A DNA stretch of 64,000 nucleotides from an uncultured bacterium (GCA_905214525.1 CAJMMN010000002.1:62001-126000), one strand, 5' to 3'; counted from the first letter of the stretch, positions 44,169-53,684 are shown. Numbers and translations: made by a program. Notes: generated from the sequence alone by a model not told the origin.

Positions 44169-44963
44169 TTAGGCGAGACTCTCCAGCACGCGACGGAGCT
44201 CCTGCTGGACGGCGTGGTCGCGGTTGCACCCCACCACGCGATCGGCGACTGCCTTGAGCGCGGGGCGTGCGTTTTCCATCGCGCAGCCCGTGCCGACAAA
44301 GCGAATGATCTCGTAGTCGTTCATCGAGTCGCCAAACGCCATGACCTCGTCGCGTTCGACGCCATAGTGCTCCATGAGCTGTGCGATGCCCGAGGCCTTC
44401 GACACACCGGGCTGCATGGCATCGATCCACGCGTTGCCCGAAGGCGCGAAAGAGAACAGGCCGCCCAGCTCGCGCTGCAACACGTAGGCGTTGTCCATCA
44501 CGTTGCCGTCATCGCAGATAATCGATGCCTTGATGATATTCACATGCGGATCGGGCAGTCCCCAAATGCGTTCGGCGTTGGGCAGATCTTTGTCGATCTC
44601 GCGGACAAATTTGTCCTCGTCGTCGAGCAAAAAGGACTTGGTGCGATCAAAGAGCGCCAGATGCATGTTAGGAAACATCTTGACCGTGCGCGCGAGCTTG
44701 CGGACGGCGAGATGCGAATATACCTCGCGATCGACCTCGACCCCTTCTGCATAGACCTGCGCACCATTCGCCGCAACAAAGTCCATTTTGTCGACCACGG
44801 GCGCAAAGAACTCGCATAGGCGGTCGTAACGGCGGCCCGAGGACGCAGCAAAGTGCACGCCGCGCTCGCGCAGGGCCTCAATCAGCTCATATGTCTCGGG
44901 CGGTACCTGGCTATTCTCATCAAGCAACGTGCCGTCCATATCGGATGCAATCAGTTTAAACAT
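44169..44963 (-). CDS. HAD-superfamily Cof-type phosphatase
   Basis: A 264-residue HAD-IIB hydrolase. Motifs are IASDMDGTLLDEN near residue 5, FAASSGRRYDRL, the catalytic Lys in GVSKASGIAQLMEHYG, and FGDSMNDYEII. It is only distantly similar to the plus-strand neighbour. The start follows GAAGGGAG, but that site is inside the 3' arm of a leader hairpin (44969-45030), suggesting that translation could be controlled. The substrate is unknown. Confidence 0.9.
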   Translation of the reverse strand: MFKLIASDMDGTLLDENSQVPPETYELIEALRERGVHFAASSGRRYDRLCEFFAPVVDKMDFVAANGAQVYAEGVEVDREVYSHLAVRKLARTVKMFPNMHLALFDRTKSFLLDDEDKFVREIDKDLPNAERIWGLPDPHVNIIKASIICDDGNVMDNAYVLQRELGGLFSFAPSGNAWIDAMQPGVSKASGIAQLMEHYGVERDEVMAFGDSMNDYEIIRFVGTGCAMENARPALKAVADRVVGCNRDHAVQQELRRVLESLA

Positions 44964-44968
44964 AGAAA

Positions 44969-45030
44969 AGCTCCCTTCGGGCTTGATGGAATCGGATGTA
45001 TATCCAAAATCACCGTACCCAAAGGGAGCT
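44969..45030 (-). promoter_or_regulatory. Leader hairpin that can mask the ribosome-binding site of the HAD gene
   Basis: On the minus strand AGCTCCCTTTGGG (45030-45018) pairs with CCCGAAGGGAGCT (44981-44969) with one mismatch, leaving a loop of about 36 nt. The GAAGGGAG ribosome-binding site for the ATG at 44963 is in the 3' arm. It could be an RNA thermometer or another translational switch. Confidence 0.55.
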
Positions 45031-45161
45031 CAAATAAGACTCCGCGGACGCAAACGTTACAAGGACCTGGCAAATAGCTCACGCGCGCCAGAGGCCCTAC
45101 GGTCGCGGCGTCAGGCGACACGCCACCCCGACGGCCAGTCGTTTAAAAACGTCCCCGATGA

Positions 45162-46982
45162 CTAGTCGGCGTAGGTGAAGGTTGTGACGTCGAACATGCC
45201 CTCGGGGCGGATGCGGAGCGTCGGGATGACCGGCAGGGGCAGGAAGATGATGCCCATGATGGGGTCGAGCGGCGGCTCAATACCCATGGCGCGCGCCTTG
45301 ACCATAAAGTCGTCGTGCTGCGCCGCAACGTCTTCGGCAGCGCCCTCGCTCATCAGGCCGCCGAGCGCCAGCGGAATGCGCGCCACGACCTCGCCGTTGC
45401 GCACCAGCACGTGGCCGCCCTGCCCCACGGCCTCAACGGCAGCCATCATATCCGCCGCATTGTCGCCCACCACGCACACGTTGTGCGAGTCGTGGCCGAT
45501 CGTGGAGGCAATGGCGCCGCCCGTGATGGTAAAGCCGCGCACCCAACCACGGCCGATATGCTTGCCGACCAAGCCCAGACCCGCGGGGCCGTCGCCGTCG
45601 GCGCCCTCGGCCTGCAGCGACACGCCACGGCCATGGCGCTCAATCAGCATAATGCGGCGCAGGCCCTCGGCGCTCTCGGGGCGAGCCATACCCGTGATAG
45701 CCATACCCGGGATGACATCGATAACGGCCTCGCCCGGCTTAAAGGCATAGTCAAACACGTCGAGCGAAAGCTTCGGCAGCTTAACGGAGGCGCGCAGCTC
45801 ATCGGCAAGGGCCGCAACCTCGGCCATCTCGGGTGCGATCTCGCCCACAAAGGTGCCGTCCTGCGCCACCAGAGCACCGGCGGCATATACTCGATGCGGA
45901 GCCGTAGCAAACGTCAGGTCATTGAGCACCAGCAGGTCGGCACGCTTGCCCGGGGCAATCGCACCACGCAGCTCGTGCGGGTCGCGGCAGCCGTGATCCA
46001 GGCCAAACGCCTCGGCCGTGGAGAGGGACGCCATAGAGATAGCGACCACGGGGTCGATACCGGCCTCAATCGCCACGCGGCAGGCATTGTCGATCATGCC
46101 AGTCGCAAGCGCATCGGAAGGGGCGCGGTCGTCAGTCGCAAAGCAGCAGCGGCGGGCGCGCGCGGGGTTCTCCAGCAGCATCGGCGACAGATTGGCCAGG
46201 TCATGGCTGCACGTGCCCTCGCGCAGCATCACATACATGCCGCGGGACAGCTTATCGAGCGCCTCCTCGGGAATCGTCGACTCGTGGTCGGCGATAATAC
46301 CCGCTGCGACATAGGCGTTGAGGTCTTTGCTGGCAACAAGTGGCGCATGGCCGTCGACCTGCTTGGACGGCGTCTGGTTGGCAGCGTCGATGCGAGCGCA
46401 GGTCTCAGGATCGGCCATAAAGACACCCGGCAGGTTCATCATTTCGCCCAGACCAAAGACATCGCCCGGATGCTCGACAAAAAACGCCTGCATATCGGCA
46501 GCCGAAACAACGGCACCGGCCTGCTCATCGGGCAGCGCGGGCACGCACGAAGGCATCATGTACTTGATGGAAATGGGCGCGCGACAACCGTCCTCAATCA
46601 TAAAGCGCAGGCCGTCCAGACCGGAAACGTTGGCGATCTCGTGGCTGTCGGCAATGGCGGTGGTGGTACCGCGCGTCGCCGCCATGCGCGCATACTCGGC
46701 AGGGCGGATGTTCGAAGACTCGATATGCAGATGCCCGTCAATAAAACCGGGGGCGAGATAGCGACCCTGGCAGTCGATGACCTCAGTTGCCTCGTAGGTG
46801 CCAGCGGCATCGTCGCGACCATCGTAGAGCACGCCGACGATCACACCGTCCTTGACGGCAACGCTACCGGGCGCCACACGCTGGCCATATACGTCGACAA
46901 TCTGCGCATTGGTAAACAGCGTGTCGACGGGCACGCGGCCCTCGGCGGCCTCGATCACAGACCTCATGACCTCAACGGACAT
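45162..46982 (-). CDS. ade: Adenine deaminase
   Basis: A 606-residue adenine deaminase of the amidohydrolase superfamily, converting adenine to hypoxanthine and ammonia. The ATG at 46982 follows AAAGGAG; the longer open frame upstream crosses a terminator-like hairpin and is rejected. The metal-binding HLH is at 84-86 (GFIDGHLHIESS). GTTTAIADSHEIANV, DGHAPLV, and the C-terminal half with ITGGAIASTIGHDSHN identify the family. Length matches AdeC-type enzymes (570-600). Purine salvage is the expected role. Confidence 0.95.
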   Translation of the reverse strand: MSVEVMRSVIEAAEGRVPVDTLFTNAQIVDVYGQRVAPGSVAVKDGVIVGVLYDGRDDAAGTYEATEVIDCQGRYLAPGFIDGHLHIESSNIRPAEYARMAATRGTTTAIADSHEIANVSGLDGLRFMIEDGCRAPISIKYMMPSCVPALPDEQAGAVVSAADMQAFFVEHPGDVFGLGEMMNLPGVFMADPETCARIDAANQTPSKQVDGHAPLVASKDLNAYVAAGIIADHESTIPEEALDKLSRGMYVMLREGTCSHDLANLSPMLLENPARARRCCFATDDRAPSDALATGMIDNACRVAIEAGIDPVVAISMASLSTAEAFGLDHGCRDPHELRGAIAPGKRADLLVLNDLTFATAPHRVYAAGALVAQDGTFVGEIAPEMAEVAALADELRASVKLPKLSLDVFDYAFKPGEAVIDVIPGMAITGMARPESAEGLRRIMLIERHGRGVSLQAEGADGDGPAGLGLVGKHIGRGWVRGFTITGGAIASTIGHDSHNVCVVGDNAADMMAAVEAVGQGGHVLVRNGEVVARIPLALGGLMSEGAAEDVAAQHDDFMVKARAMGIEPPLDPIMGIIFLPLPVIPTLRIRPEGMFDVTTFTYAD

Positions 46983-47002
46983 ACATACTCCTTTAACCGT
47001 AG

Positions 47003-47038
47003 AAAAAAGCTGCGGAGCGGACAGGCCTTCACCGCAGC
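47003..47038 (-). terminator. Terminator-like hairpin in the adenine deaminase leader
   Basis: On the minus strand GCTGCGG (47038-47032) pairs with CCGCAGC (47015-47009), directly followed by six Ts. It ends about 20 nt before the ade start codon and just before its ribosome-binding site. It is therefore either an attenuator in the ade leader or a late terminator for tyrS, about 300 bp upstream. Confidence 0.7.
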
Positions 47039-47118
47039 AAACCAATAGCCATTGTATGCCCAAACGATGGGTCAACAATACGCCTCTCCGCTTAACGGCA
47101 CACGCCGCTTGGCGCAAT

Positions 47119-47157
47119 GGAGACAGGTTGCTTTGCACCAATGACAAGGAGTGTCCC
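47119..47157. repeat. Degenerate GGGACAGGTT repeat
   Basis: GGAGACAGGTTGCTTTGCAC followed by an inverted GTGTCCC end at 47151-47157. It is a decayed copy of the element at 1235-1315. It sits in the 358-bp tyrS/ade gap, which shows no gene. Confidence 0.55.
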
Positions 47158-47199
47158 AAAGTGCCAACAACGGCAGCGCCGATATTTTGGCAACGCCAG

Positions 47200-47307
47200 C
47201 GAGCGGGCCGCATTTGAGGCAAGGTGACGCGAAACGAAAGGGCGCTGACCTTCTGGTCGCGCCCTTGAAGTTGAACGTCAGATTGTCCAAATGCGGCCCG
47301 CGCAGCG
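47200..47307. repeat. Inverted repeat around GCGGGCCGCATTTG with nested hairpin
   Basis: GCGGGCCGCATTTG near 47203-47216 recurs inverted as CAAATGCGGCCCGC at 47288-47301, and flanking bases also pair. Nested between them is AAGGGCGCTGACC..GGTCGCGCCCTT (47238-47266). It lies past the tyrS 3' end and may be its transcript end. Confidence 0.6.
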
Positions 47308-47340
47308 TCGGCCGGTCCGCCGTTCGTTAGAACGGCGGAA

Positions 47341-48552
47341 CTAAATCAACTTAAAGCCCTTGCGCTTGCCCACGGAGAGGGTGTCGCCCAGCTTGAGGGC
47401 GCTCGGATCGATGTTATAGCTCTTGGGAGCCACGGCCTTGCCGTTGATCTTGACACCGCCGCCGTCGATATCGCGACGAGCCTGGCCGGCGCTCGCCGAA
47501 AGGCCCAGGTCCTTGAGCAGACCGGCGAGGTAGATCTGGCCCTCGTCGTTGACGGTCAGCTCAACATGCTTCTCGGGGAAGTCGGCGAGCTGGCCCTCCT
47601 TGAATACGCGGTCGAACTCGGCCTGAGCCTCGTCGCCGGCGCCGGCGCCGTGGTAGGTGTCGCACAGGTCGCGACCCAGAGCGCGCTTGAGCTCGTAGGG
47701 GTCGGCAGAACCGTCGGCCAGGGCGGCGTCGATCTTGTCGACCTCGGCCGGGGCGAGCGAGCTGGCCAGACGATAGTACTTGCCGATCATCTCGTCGGGG
47801 ATGGACATGGTCTTGCCGAACATATCCTTGGGAGCATCGGTCAGGCCGATGTAGTTGCCATAGGACTTGGACATCTTGCGCACGCCGTCGGTGCCCTCGA
47901 GCAGCGGCATGGTGAGCGCAATCTGCGGCTCCATGCCCATCTTCTCCATGAGCTCGCGGCCGGCGAGCAGGTTGAAGAGCTGGTCGGTGCCGCCCATCTC
48001 GACGTCGGCCTTGATCTGAACGGAGTCGAAGGCCTGCATCACGGGGTACAGGAACTCGTGCAGGGCAATCGGCGTCTGGGACTGGTAGCGCTTGGTAAAG
48101 TCGTCGCGCTCAAGGATGCGAGCGACGGTGAACTTGGAGCACACCTGCAGCAGGCCGGCCAGGTCCATCGAAAGGATCCAGTCGCCGTTGTGCACGATGG
48201 TGGTCTTCTCGGGGTCCAGGATCTTCATGGCCTGGCTCACGTAGGTCTCGGCGTTGGCCTCGATCTGCTCCTGCGAAAGCTGCGGACGCGTGGAGTTCTT
48301 GCCCGAGGGATCGCCGATCAGCGCGGTGCCGTTGCCGATGATGAGGGTGACGTTGTGGCCCAGGTCCTGGAACTGGCGCATCTTGCGCAGCGGCACGGCA
48401 TGGCCCAGGTGCAGGTCGGGGCTGGTGGGGTCGACGCCGAGCTTGATGTTGAGGGGCTCGCCCTTCTCAAGCTTCTTGCGAAGGTCGGCCTCGGGAACGA
48501 TCTGCGCGGCGCCCGAGGTGATGATACGCATTTGCTCGTCAACAGACAGCAT
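47341..48552 (-). CDS. tyrS: Tyrosyl-tRNA synthetase
   Basis: A 403-residue class I synthetase that charges tRNA-Tyr. The ATG at 48552 follows AAAAGGAGGATACCC. The HIGH-type motif is HLGH in SPDLHLGHAVPLRKM, and KMSKS is intact in VRKMSKSYGNYIGL. A C-terminal S4 RNA-binding domain (LKDLGLSASAGQARRDID) follows. The sequence is of the TyrS2/TyrZ type. The leader is only about 95 bp and has no T-box sequence. Confidence 0.96.
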   Translation of the reverse strand: MLSVDEQMRIITSGAAQIVPEADLRKKLEKGEPLNIKLGVDPTSPDLHLGHAVPLRKMRQFQDLGHNVTLIIGNGTALIGDPSGKNSTRPQLSQEQIEANAETYVSQAMKILDPEKTTIVHNGDWILSMDLAGLLQVCSKFTVARILERDDFTKRYQSQTPIALHEFLYPVMQAFDSVQIKADVEMGGTDQLFNLLAGRELMEKMGMEPQIALTMPLLEGTDGVRKMSKSYGNYIGLTDAPKDMFGKTMSIPDEMIGKYYRLASSLAPAEVDKIDAALADGSADPYELKRALGRDLCDTYHGAGAGDEAQAEFDRVFKEGQLADFPEKHVELTVNDEGQIYLAGLLKDLGLSASAGQARRDIDGGGVKINGKAVAPKSYNIDPSALKLGDTLSVGKRKGFKLI

Positions 48553-48648
48553 TGGGTATCCTCCTTTTGCTATAGCACCCTCACCGGATACGGCGGTGCT
48601 GGAAGTCCATAAACTCTCATATGATAACAAACTGACGCGACGCGGCAC

Positions 48649-50607
48649 CTACGACAGGAAAATCCTCGTCCTGCCGCATGCGTCAATGGCAACTGGCAAA
48701 CGTGTACCGTCACGCTCGACCAGATAGCGTACCTGCCGACGGCGCGAGCAGTCGCGGCAACGGACCTGTCCCGTCGCATCGGTAGCGCAGACGCCCTCGG
48801 CGGTCAGCAGGCAGTACTCGCACACCATAAGCTCGGGACGGTCGGCGTCGACCGGACCCCAGACGCCGGGTTCAGCAGCCAGTTCGGCAATACGCTCCGC
48901 ATCATTGCCGAGCAACTCGGCCGGCAAGTACACCCGCCCCGCACCGAGTCCGCGCAGCCAGGTAAGCGTGGCCCGATTCGCGCAGAACACCGGCGCCGCC
49001 ACGTCAAACGTCACGCCCAGCTCGCGAGCGATCACCACCTGTCCCAGGTTGCGGCAGACAACGCGCCCGGCACGCTGCATCAGTGAGCGGGTCCAGTCAG
49101 CGTCACACGTGCGGCACACCTCGTCAAGCACCACAACAGCGTCGGACAAATCGAGTTCTCCGCGCGGGTCGGCATCCATCAGCTGCCAAGCAAAAACCAT
49201 GCGAGCGGGAACCGCGCACTCCACCAACTCCGTCGACGCACCGCCATCCACCGTAACGCCCTCAAAGGGCAGCACCTCAACGGCACGCGCAACGGGCGCA
49301 ATCGCATCCGCCTCGGCCCGCATGCGCTCCAACACCGCCGCCGTCTGATCCAACACGCCGGCGCTGCGAATCAGGTACACCTCGCAGCCCGTGTCAACCT
49401 TACGCTTGCAATGCACGACGACGCGCTCCCCCGCCGCGGCATCCACCGGACAGGGCACCTGCGGCCAGCGCTTGGGCACATCGGGACGCGCGTCGGCACC
49501 CGGATAGAACCGAATCTCGAGCGTGTCACCCGCCGCCACGGCGGCATCGAGCTCAACGGTTACCTCTTCGTGGCCAACGGCCACCAGGCGTCCCACGCGC
49601 ACACCTTGGTTGATCGCACGCTCAAAGCTCATAAGCTCGGCACCCGAACGTCCTCGCAGGTACGCATCGGTAAACCCACGGTTAAACGACCTTCCCAGCT
49701 CGCGCTCGAGCTCTTCCACGGCACCGGGGTCCCACGCGCCGTCGCACAGCATATCGAGTGCCCGGCGCCACACCCGCACCACGTTGAATACGTAATCAGG
49801 GTTCTTCATGCGCCCCTCGATCTTGAGCGACGCCACGCCGGCATCTACAAGCTCGGGCAGATGCGCAATACCCAGATAGTCACGCGGGCACAGCAGGCGA
49901 TCTCCCTCGACGGCGACAACGCTCTGTCCAGCCTCGTCCACCAGGTCGTACGCCAAACGGCACGGCTGCGTGCAGTCGCCGCGCATCGCCGAGCGCCCAC
50001 GCCGCAGGGCCGAGAACTCGCACGCCCCCGAATAGCCGATGCAAATCGCACCGTGGCAGAATACCTCGATGGGCACGCCCGTGGCACATAGCGCCGCAAT
50101 CTCGTCGACCGTCAGCTCGCGTGCCGTCGTCACGCGCTCGACCCCAAGCTCATCGGCGGCAAGCCGCACGGCGCTCTCGCTATGAGCGCCCGCCTGCGTG
50201 GACAGGTGAATCTCGACCCCGGGAATCGCCGCGCGCAGCGCGCAGGCCAACCCGGCATCGGCGACAATCAGAGCATCGGCGCCCAACTCCAGTGCATGAG
50301 CTCCCAACGCCACCGCGTCGGACAACTCATCGTCAAACACGAACACGTTGAGCGTTACGTACACACGCACGCCATGGGCATGCGCCACGGCGCAGCCGCG
50401 CGCAAACTCGTCATCCGTAAAGCCATGGGCGCTCACACGGGCGTTAAAGCCGCCCAACCCCGCATAGATGGCATCGGCACCCGCGGCGATGGCCGCAAGC
50501 ATCTGGTCGAGTCCGCCCGCCGGCGCCAGCAGCTCGGGCAGCGCCGCACCGGCAGCATCCAATCCAGTCTCGTATTGTCCGCTCGGCCCCATCGTCCGAA
50601 TCGCCAT
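48649..50607 (-). CDS. U32-family peptidase (YhbU/RlhA-like)
   Basis: A 652-residue U32 protein. The ATG at 50607 follows AAGGAGTTTGTCG. The N-terminal barrel begins ELLAPAGGLDQMLAAIAAGADAIYAG, and the signature EVFCHGAICIGYSGACEF...GDCTQPCR has the conserved cysteines. The collagenase-like domain follows to the C-terminus. A Cys-rich end (MVCEYCLLTAEGVC, CRDCSRRR) may bind a metal or iron-sulfur cluster. Recent members are involved in tRNA or rRNA hydroxylation instead of proteolysis, so function is not certain. It is close to tyrS on the same strand. Confidence 0.88.
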   Translation of the reverse strand: MAIRTMGPSGQYETGLDAAGAALPELLAPAGGLDQMLAAIAAGADAIYAGLGGFNARVSAHGFTDDEFARGCAVAHAHGVRVYVTLNVFVFDDELSDAVALGAHALELGADALIVADAGLACALRAAIPGVEIHLSTQAGAHSESAVRLAADELGVERVTTARELTVDEIAALCATGVPIEVFCHGAICIGYSGACEFSALRRGRSAMRGDCTQPCRLAYDLVDEAGQSVVAVEGDRLLCPRDYLGIAHLPELVDAGVASLKIEGRMKNPDYVFNVVRVWRRALDMLCDGAWDPGAVEELERELGRSFNRGFTDAYLRGRSGAELMSFERAINQGVRVGRLVAVGHEEVTVELDAAVAAGDTLEIRFYPGADARPDVPKRWPQVPCPVDAAAGERVVVHCKRKVDTGCEVYLIRSAGVLDQTAAVLERMRAEADAIAPVARAVEVLPFEGVTVDGGASTELVECAVPARMVFAWQLMDADPRGELDLSDAVVVLDEVCRTCDADWTRSLMQRAGRVVCRNLGQVVIARELGVTFDVAAPVFCANRATLTWLRGLGAGRVYLPAELLGNDAERIAELAAEPGVWGPVDADRPELMVCEYCLLTAEGVCATDATGQVRCRDCSRRRQVRYLVERDGTRLPVAIDACGRTRIFLS

Positions 50608-50769
50608 CGACAAACTCCTTACCAAGGTATGCATTCACTCTGAAAAATGCCGTCTTCCAGCATACACGAGGCCTCGCGCGCCCCGTTTGGTTTATCGTGT
50701 AATAACTTATGTCCATCCTGCCCCGACGGCACATCCACCGTCCGGCACGACATACCTGGAGGTCAATAT

Positions 50770-52974
50770 ATGGGTCCTCGCCAACGACAGGGACACAGCC
50801 GTTCAAAGACGCACGCCCTGCCCATAATCCTGCTCTCGTTTTTGGGCTTTCTGCTGATTGCGGGCGTGGCGTTTGGCATCGGCATGGTCGGCAACGTCAA
50901 CCGCTGGCTGTCCGATCTGCCCGACTACACCGACGCCAACGCGTATCTGGTGAGCGAGCCCACCGAGATCGTCGACTGCAACGGCAACAAGATCGCGAGC
51001 TTCTACACGCAAAACCGCAAATCCATCACCAAGGACGAGGTCTCCCCCTACGTGCTGCAGGGCACCGTTGACGTCGAGGACGAGCGCTTCTACGAGCACG
51101 GCGGTATCGACCTGTGGGGTATCGCGCGTGCTGCGGTGGCAACCCTCGGCGGCGGGCACGAAGGCGCCTCGACTATCACCCAGCAGCTGGTGCGCAACAC
51201 CATCCTGCAGGAGGAGCAGTTCGACTCGACCATTGAGCGTAAGGTGCGCGAGGCCTACATCGCCATCAAGATGGAGGACATGTACTCCAAAGACGAGATC
51301 CTCATGATGTACCTCAACACCATCTATTACGGCCACGGCGCCTACGGCATCGAGGCCGCAGCCGAGACCTATCTGTCCAAGAGCGCCGCCGACCTCACCC
51401 TGAGCGAGGCCGCGCTACTCATCGGCCTTCCCAACTCGCCTTCGCAGTACGACCCCACGGTCAATCCCGATCTGGCACTGTCCCGCCGCAACAAGGTTCT
51501 CGACAACATGCTGCGCCTGGGCCACATCACCCAGGAGGAGCACGATGCCGCACAGGCCGAACCCATCACCCTCAATGTGACCGAAATCTCGGGCAGCGGC
51601 GTCGACGTATACTCGCAGCCCTACTTTGTCTCCTACGTCAAGCAGCTGCTGGAGCAGGAGTTCTCGACCGACGTGCTCTTTAAGGGCGGCCTGACCGTCA
51701 AGACCACCATCGACCCCACGATGCAGCAGGTGGCAGAGAATGCCGTCCGCGAGCAGCTCGACACGCTCTCGCTTGACGGCCTGGACATGGGCATGGTCGT
51801 CGTCGACCCCAAGACCGGCTACATCAAGTGCATGGTGGGCGGCTACGACTACAACGCCGACGAGAACCACGTAAACCATGCCACGGCCAAGCGTCCCGTC
51901 GGCTCCACCTTTAAGGCCTTTACGCTGGCAACTGCCATCCAAAACGGCATGAACCCCAACGTCACCCTCAACTGCAACTCGCCGCTCAAGGCCAAGGGCA
52001 CCACGACCGAGGTCCAAAATTACGCCAACCAGAGCTATGGCAACATCACGCTTAAGCAGGCGACGGCATACTCCTCCAACACCGGCTACATCCAGGTGGC
52101 GGAAGCCGTCGGTAACAGCAAGATCATCTCGCTCGTCAAAAAGCTCGGCATCGACCCCGCCAAGGACAACATCGAGGACGTTCCCGTCATGACCCTCGGC
52201 ACCGGCTCGATCTCGCCGCTCGAGATGGCCGCCGCCTACGCGACGTTTGCCAACGGCGGCTACTATCGCCAGCCGATCGCCATCACCGAGATTGACTCTC
52301 GTACCGGTTCGGTGCTGTACCAGCACACCGACAATCCCTCACAGGTGCTTACCGAGGGCGAGGCCGCCGCGGTCACCGATGTTCTGTCCGGCGTCATGAA
52401 GGGCAGCGGTACGGGTGCTGCCGGCGCTCTGAGTGTCAACCAGCCCTATGCCGGCAAGACGGGCACCACCGACAACACCACCAACCTGTGGTTCTGCGGC
52501 TATACCCCGCAGCTGGCGTGCGCCCTGTGGACCGGCTATTCCGCGGGCGAGATCCCCATCCAAAAGTACGGCACGGACCTGCTGGGCGACAGCACCAACC
52601 TGCCTGTCTTTAAGCGGTTTATGAACACCGTTCTGACCGGTACCGAGCGCGAGGAGTTTGCGACCGGAACGGCGCCCACCTACAAGAACAACAGCGTCTG
52701 GAAGTTCTACGGCACCAACAACACCAAGAAGTCGGAGAACGACGACAAGGACAAGGACGAAGAGGAAGAGGAAACCACCACAACGACTACCACGACGACC
52801 ACGACCACCGAGACCACGGGCGGCGACACCACCGGCGGCACCGGTACGACCGGTGGCTCGACGGGTGGCTCCACTGGTGGTTCGACCGGCGGCGATGGCG
52901 GCACGCCTACGCCTACGCCTACGCCTACGCCCACTCCCGACCCCTCGCCCACGCCTGACGATACGGTCGGCTAA
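50770..52974 (+). CDS. Class A penicillin-binding protein (transglycosylase/transpeptidase)
   Basis: A 734-residue bifunctional peptidoglycan synthase, anchored by one N-terminal helix (ALPIILLSFLGFLLIAGVAFG). The GT51 domain has VDVEDERFYEHGG and GASTITQQLVRN. The transpeptidase has S379-x-x-K in GSTFKAF, SSN at 435-437 and KTGT at 563-566. The tail from about residue 660 is low complexity: a Glu run, twelve Thr in a row, GGSTGGSTGG repeats and (Thr-Pro) repeats, encoded by tandem DNA repeats (52776-52955) that may vary in length between strains. The ATG follows TGGAGGTCAATAT. Confidence 0.95.
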   Translation: MGPRQRQGHSRSKTHALPIILLSFLGFLLIAGVAFGIGMVGNVNRWLSDLPDYTDANAYLVSEPTEIVDCNGNKIASFYTQNRKSITKDEVSPYVLQGTVDVEDERFYEHGGIDLWGIARAAVATLGGGHEGASTITQQLVRNTILQEEQFDSTIERKVREAYIAIKMEDMYSKDEILMMYLNTIYYGHGAYGIEAAAETYLSKSAADLTLSEAALLIGLPNSPSQYDPTVNPDLALSRRNKVLDNMLRLGHITQEEHDAAQAEPITLNVTEISGSGVDVYSQPYFVSYVKQLLEQEFSTDVLFKGGLTVKTTIDPTMQQVAENAVREQLDTLSLDGLDMGMVVVDPKTGYIKCMVGGYDYNADENHVNHATAKRPVGSTFKAFTLATAIQNGMNPNVTLNCNSPLKAKGTTTEVQNYANQSYGNITLKQATAYSSNTGYIQVAEAVGNSKIISLVKKLGIDPAKDNIEDVPVMTLGTGSISPLEMAAAYATFANGGYYRQPIAITEIDSRTGSVLYQHTDNPSQVLTEGEAAAVTDVLSGVMKGSGTGAAGALSVNQPYAGKTGTTDNTTNLWFCGYTPQLACALWTGYSAGEIPIQKYGTDLLGDSTNLPVFKRFMNTVLTGTEREEFATGTAPTYKNNSVWKFYGTNNTKKSENDDKDKDEEEEETTTTTTTTTTTTETTGGDTTGGTGTTGGSTGGSTGGSTGGDGGTPTPTPTPTPTPDPSPTPDDTVG

Positions 52975-52996
52975 GAAGTACGCGACTAAAGCCAAC

Positions 52997-53035
52997 AAGG
53001 CCCCGAGCAGCTTATTGAACTGCTCGGGGCCTTTT
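52997..53035 (+). terminator. Terminator of the penicillin-binding protein gene
   Basis: AAGGCCCCGAGCAG pairs perfectly with CTGCTCGGGGCCTT, followed by TTAGTTT. Confidence 0.93.
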
Positions 53036-53075
53036 AGTTTGAAGCGACCTGGTGGGCGGTCTTTATACCGGCAAA

Positions 53076-53109
53076 CAAAAAGGGGTACCGACCAACGTCG
53101 ATGCCCCTT
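53076..53109 (-). terminator. Terminator of argR
   Basis: On the minus strand AAGGGGCATCGA pairs with TCGGTACCCCTT (two mismatches), followed by TTT. It lies about 50 bp past the argR stop. Confidence 0.75.
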
Positions 53110-53158
53110 ACAAGCCACTATGTCAGCGCACACAATGCCGAGCGCACGACCCGCACAC

Positions 53159-53596
53159 CTACTTGCGAGAATTGCTCAACTTATTGATCAGCGCCTCAAG
53201 ACGCTCGCCGTCCTCGGCCGTCTGGGCAATAACCAAAATCGTATCGTTGCCGGCAAGCGAGCCAAGCACATCGGGCAGCTCTGCCGCATCAACAGCGGCG
53301 GCGATGCCGGAAGCCGTGCCAGGCTGAGCCTTGATCATAACCAGATTATCGGTGCGCAGAACGCCCGTTACGAGCTCGGAAACCATACGCTGCAGGTGCA
53401 GGTCCTCTGCCAGAACATAGATGCCCTCAGGGAGCTTACGCAGCCCCATATCGGCAATATCGCGAGAGACAGTCGCCTGCGTGCAATCAAAGCCCATAGC
53501 GCGGAGCTCATCGACCAGCACGCGCTGCGTGCGGACGTCCTTATTGCGCACAATATCTCTAATGGCATCCTGGCGCCCATTGCGTTTTTTAGCCAT
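53159..53596 (-). CDS. argR: Arginine repressor ArgR
   Basis: A 145-residue regulator. The N-terminal winged helix has RTQRVLVDELRAMG and CTQATVSRDIADMGLRK. The C-terminal hexamerisation and arginine-binding domain has GTASGIAAAVDAAELPDVLGSLAGNDTILVIA. The ATG at 53596 follows GAGAGAGGGTTT. No arginine biosynthesis genes are in the window, so targets lie elsewhere. A 12-bp palindrome at 53685-53722 in its upstream region may affect its expression. Confidence 0.95.
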   Translation of the reverse strand: MAKKRNGRQDAIRDIVRNKDVRTQRVLVDELRAMGFDCTQATVSRDIADMGLRKLPEGIYVLAEDLHLQRMVSELVTGVLRTDNLVMIKAQPGTASGIAAAVDAAELPDVLGSLAGNDTILVIAQTAEDGERLEALINKLSNSRK

Positions 53597-53684
53597 ACAA
53601 ACCCTCTCTCCAAAAGATGGCGGAGACAATCAATCAGTGATTGAATAGTTTAACGCTATTTGAAGGCTTTTGTGTATAAGAACG

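Noticed and set aside
48553..48648. T-box riboswitch before tyrS
   Set aside because: The leader is under 100 bp and the GGTGCCGCG stretch near the U32 stop codon is not the T-box consensus; no specifier stem fits.
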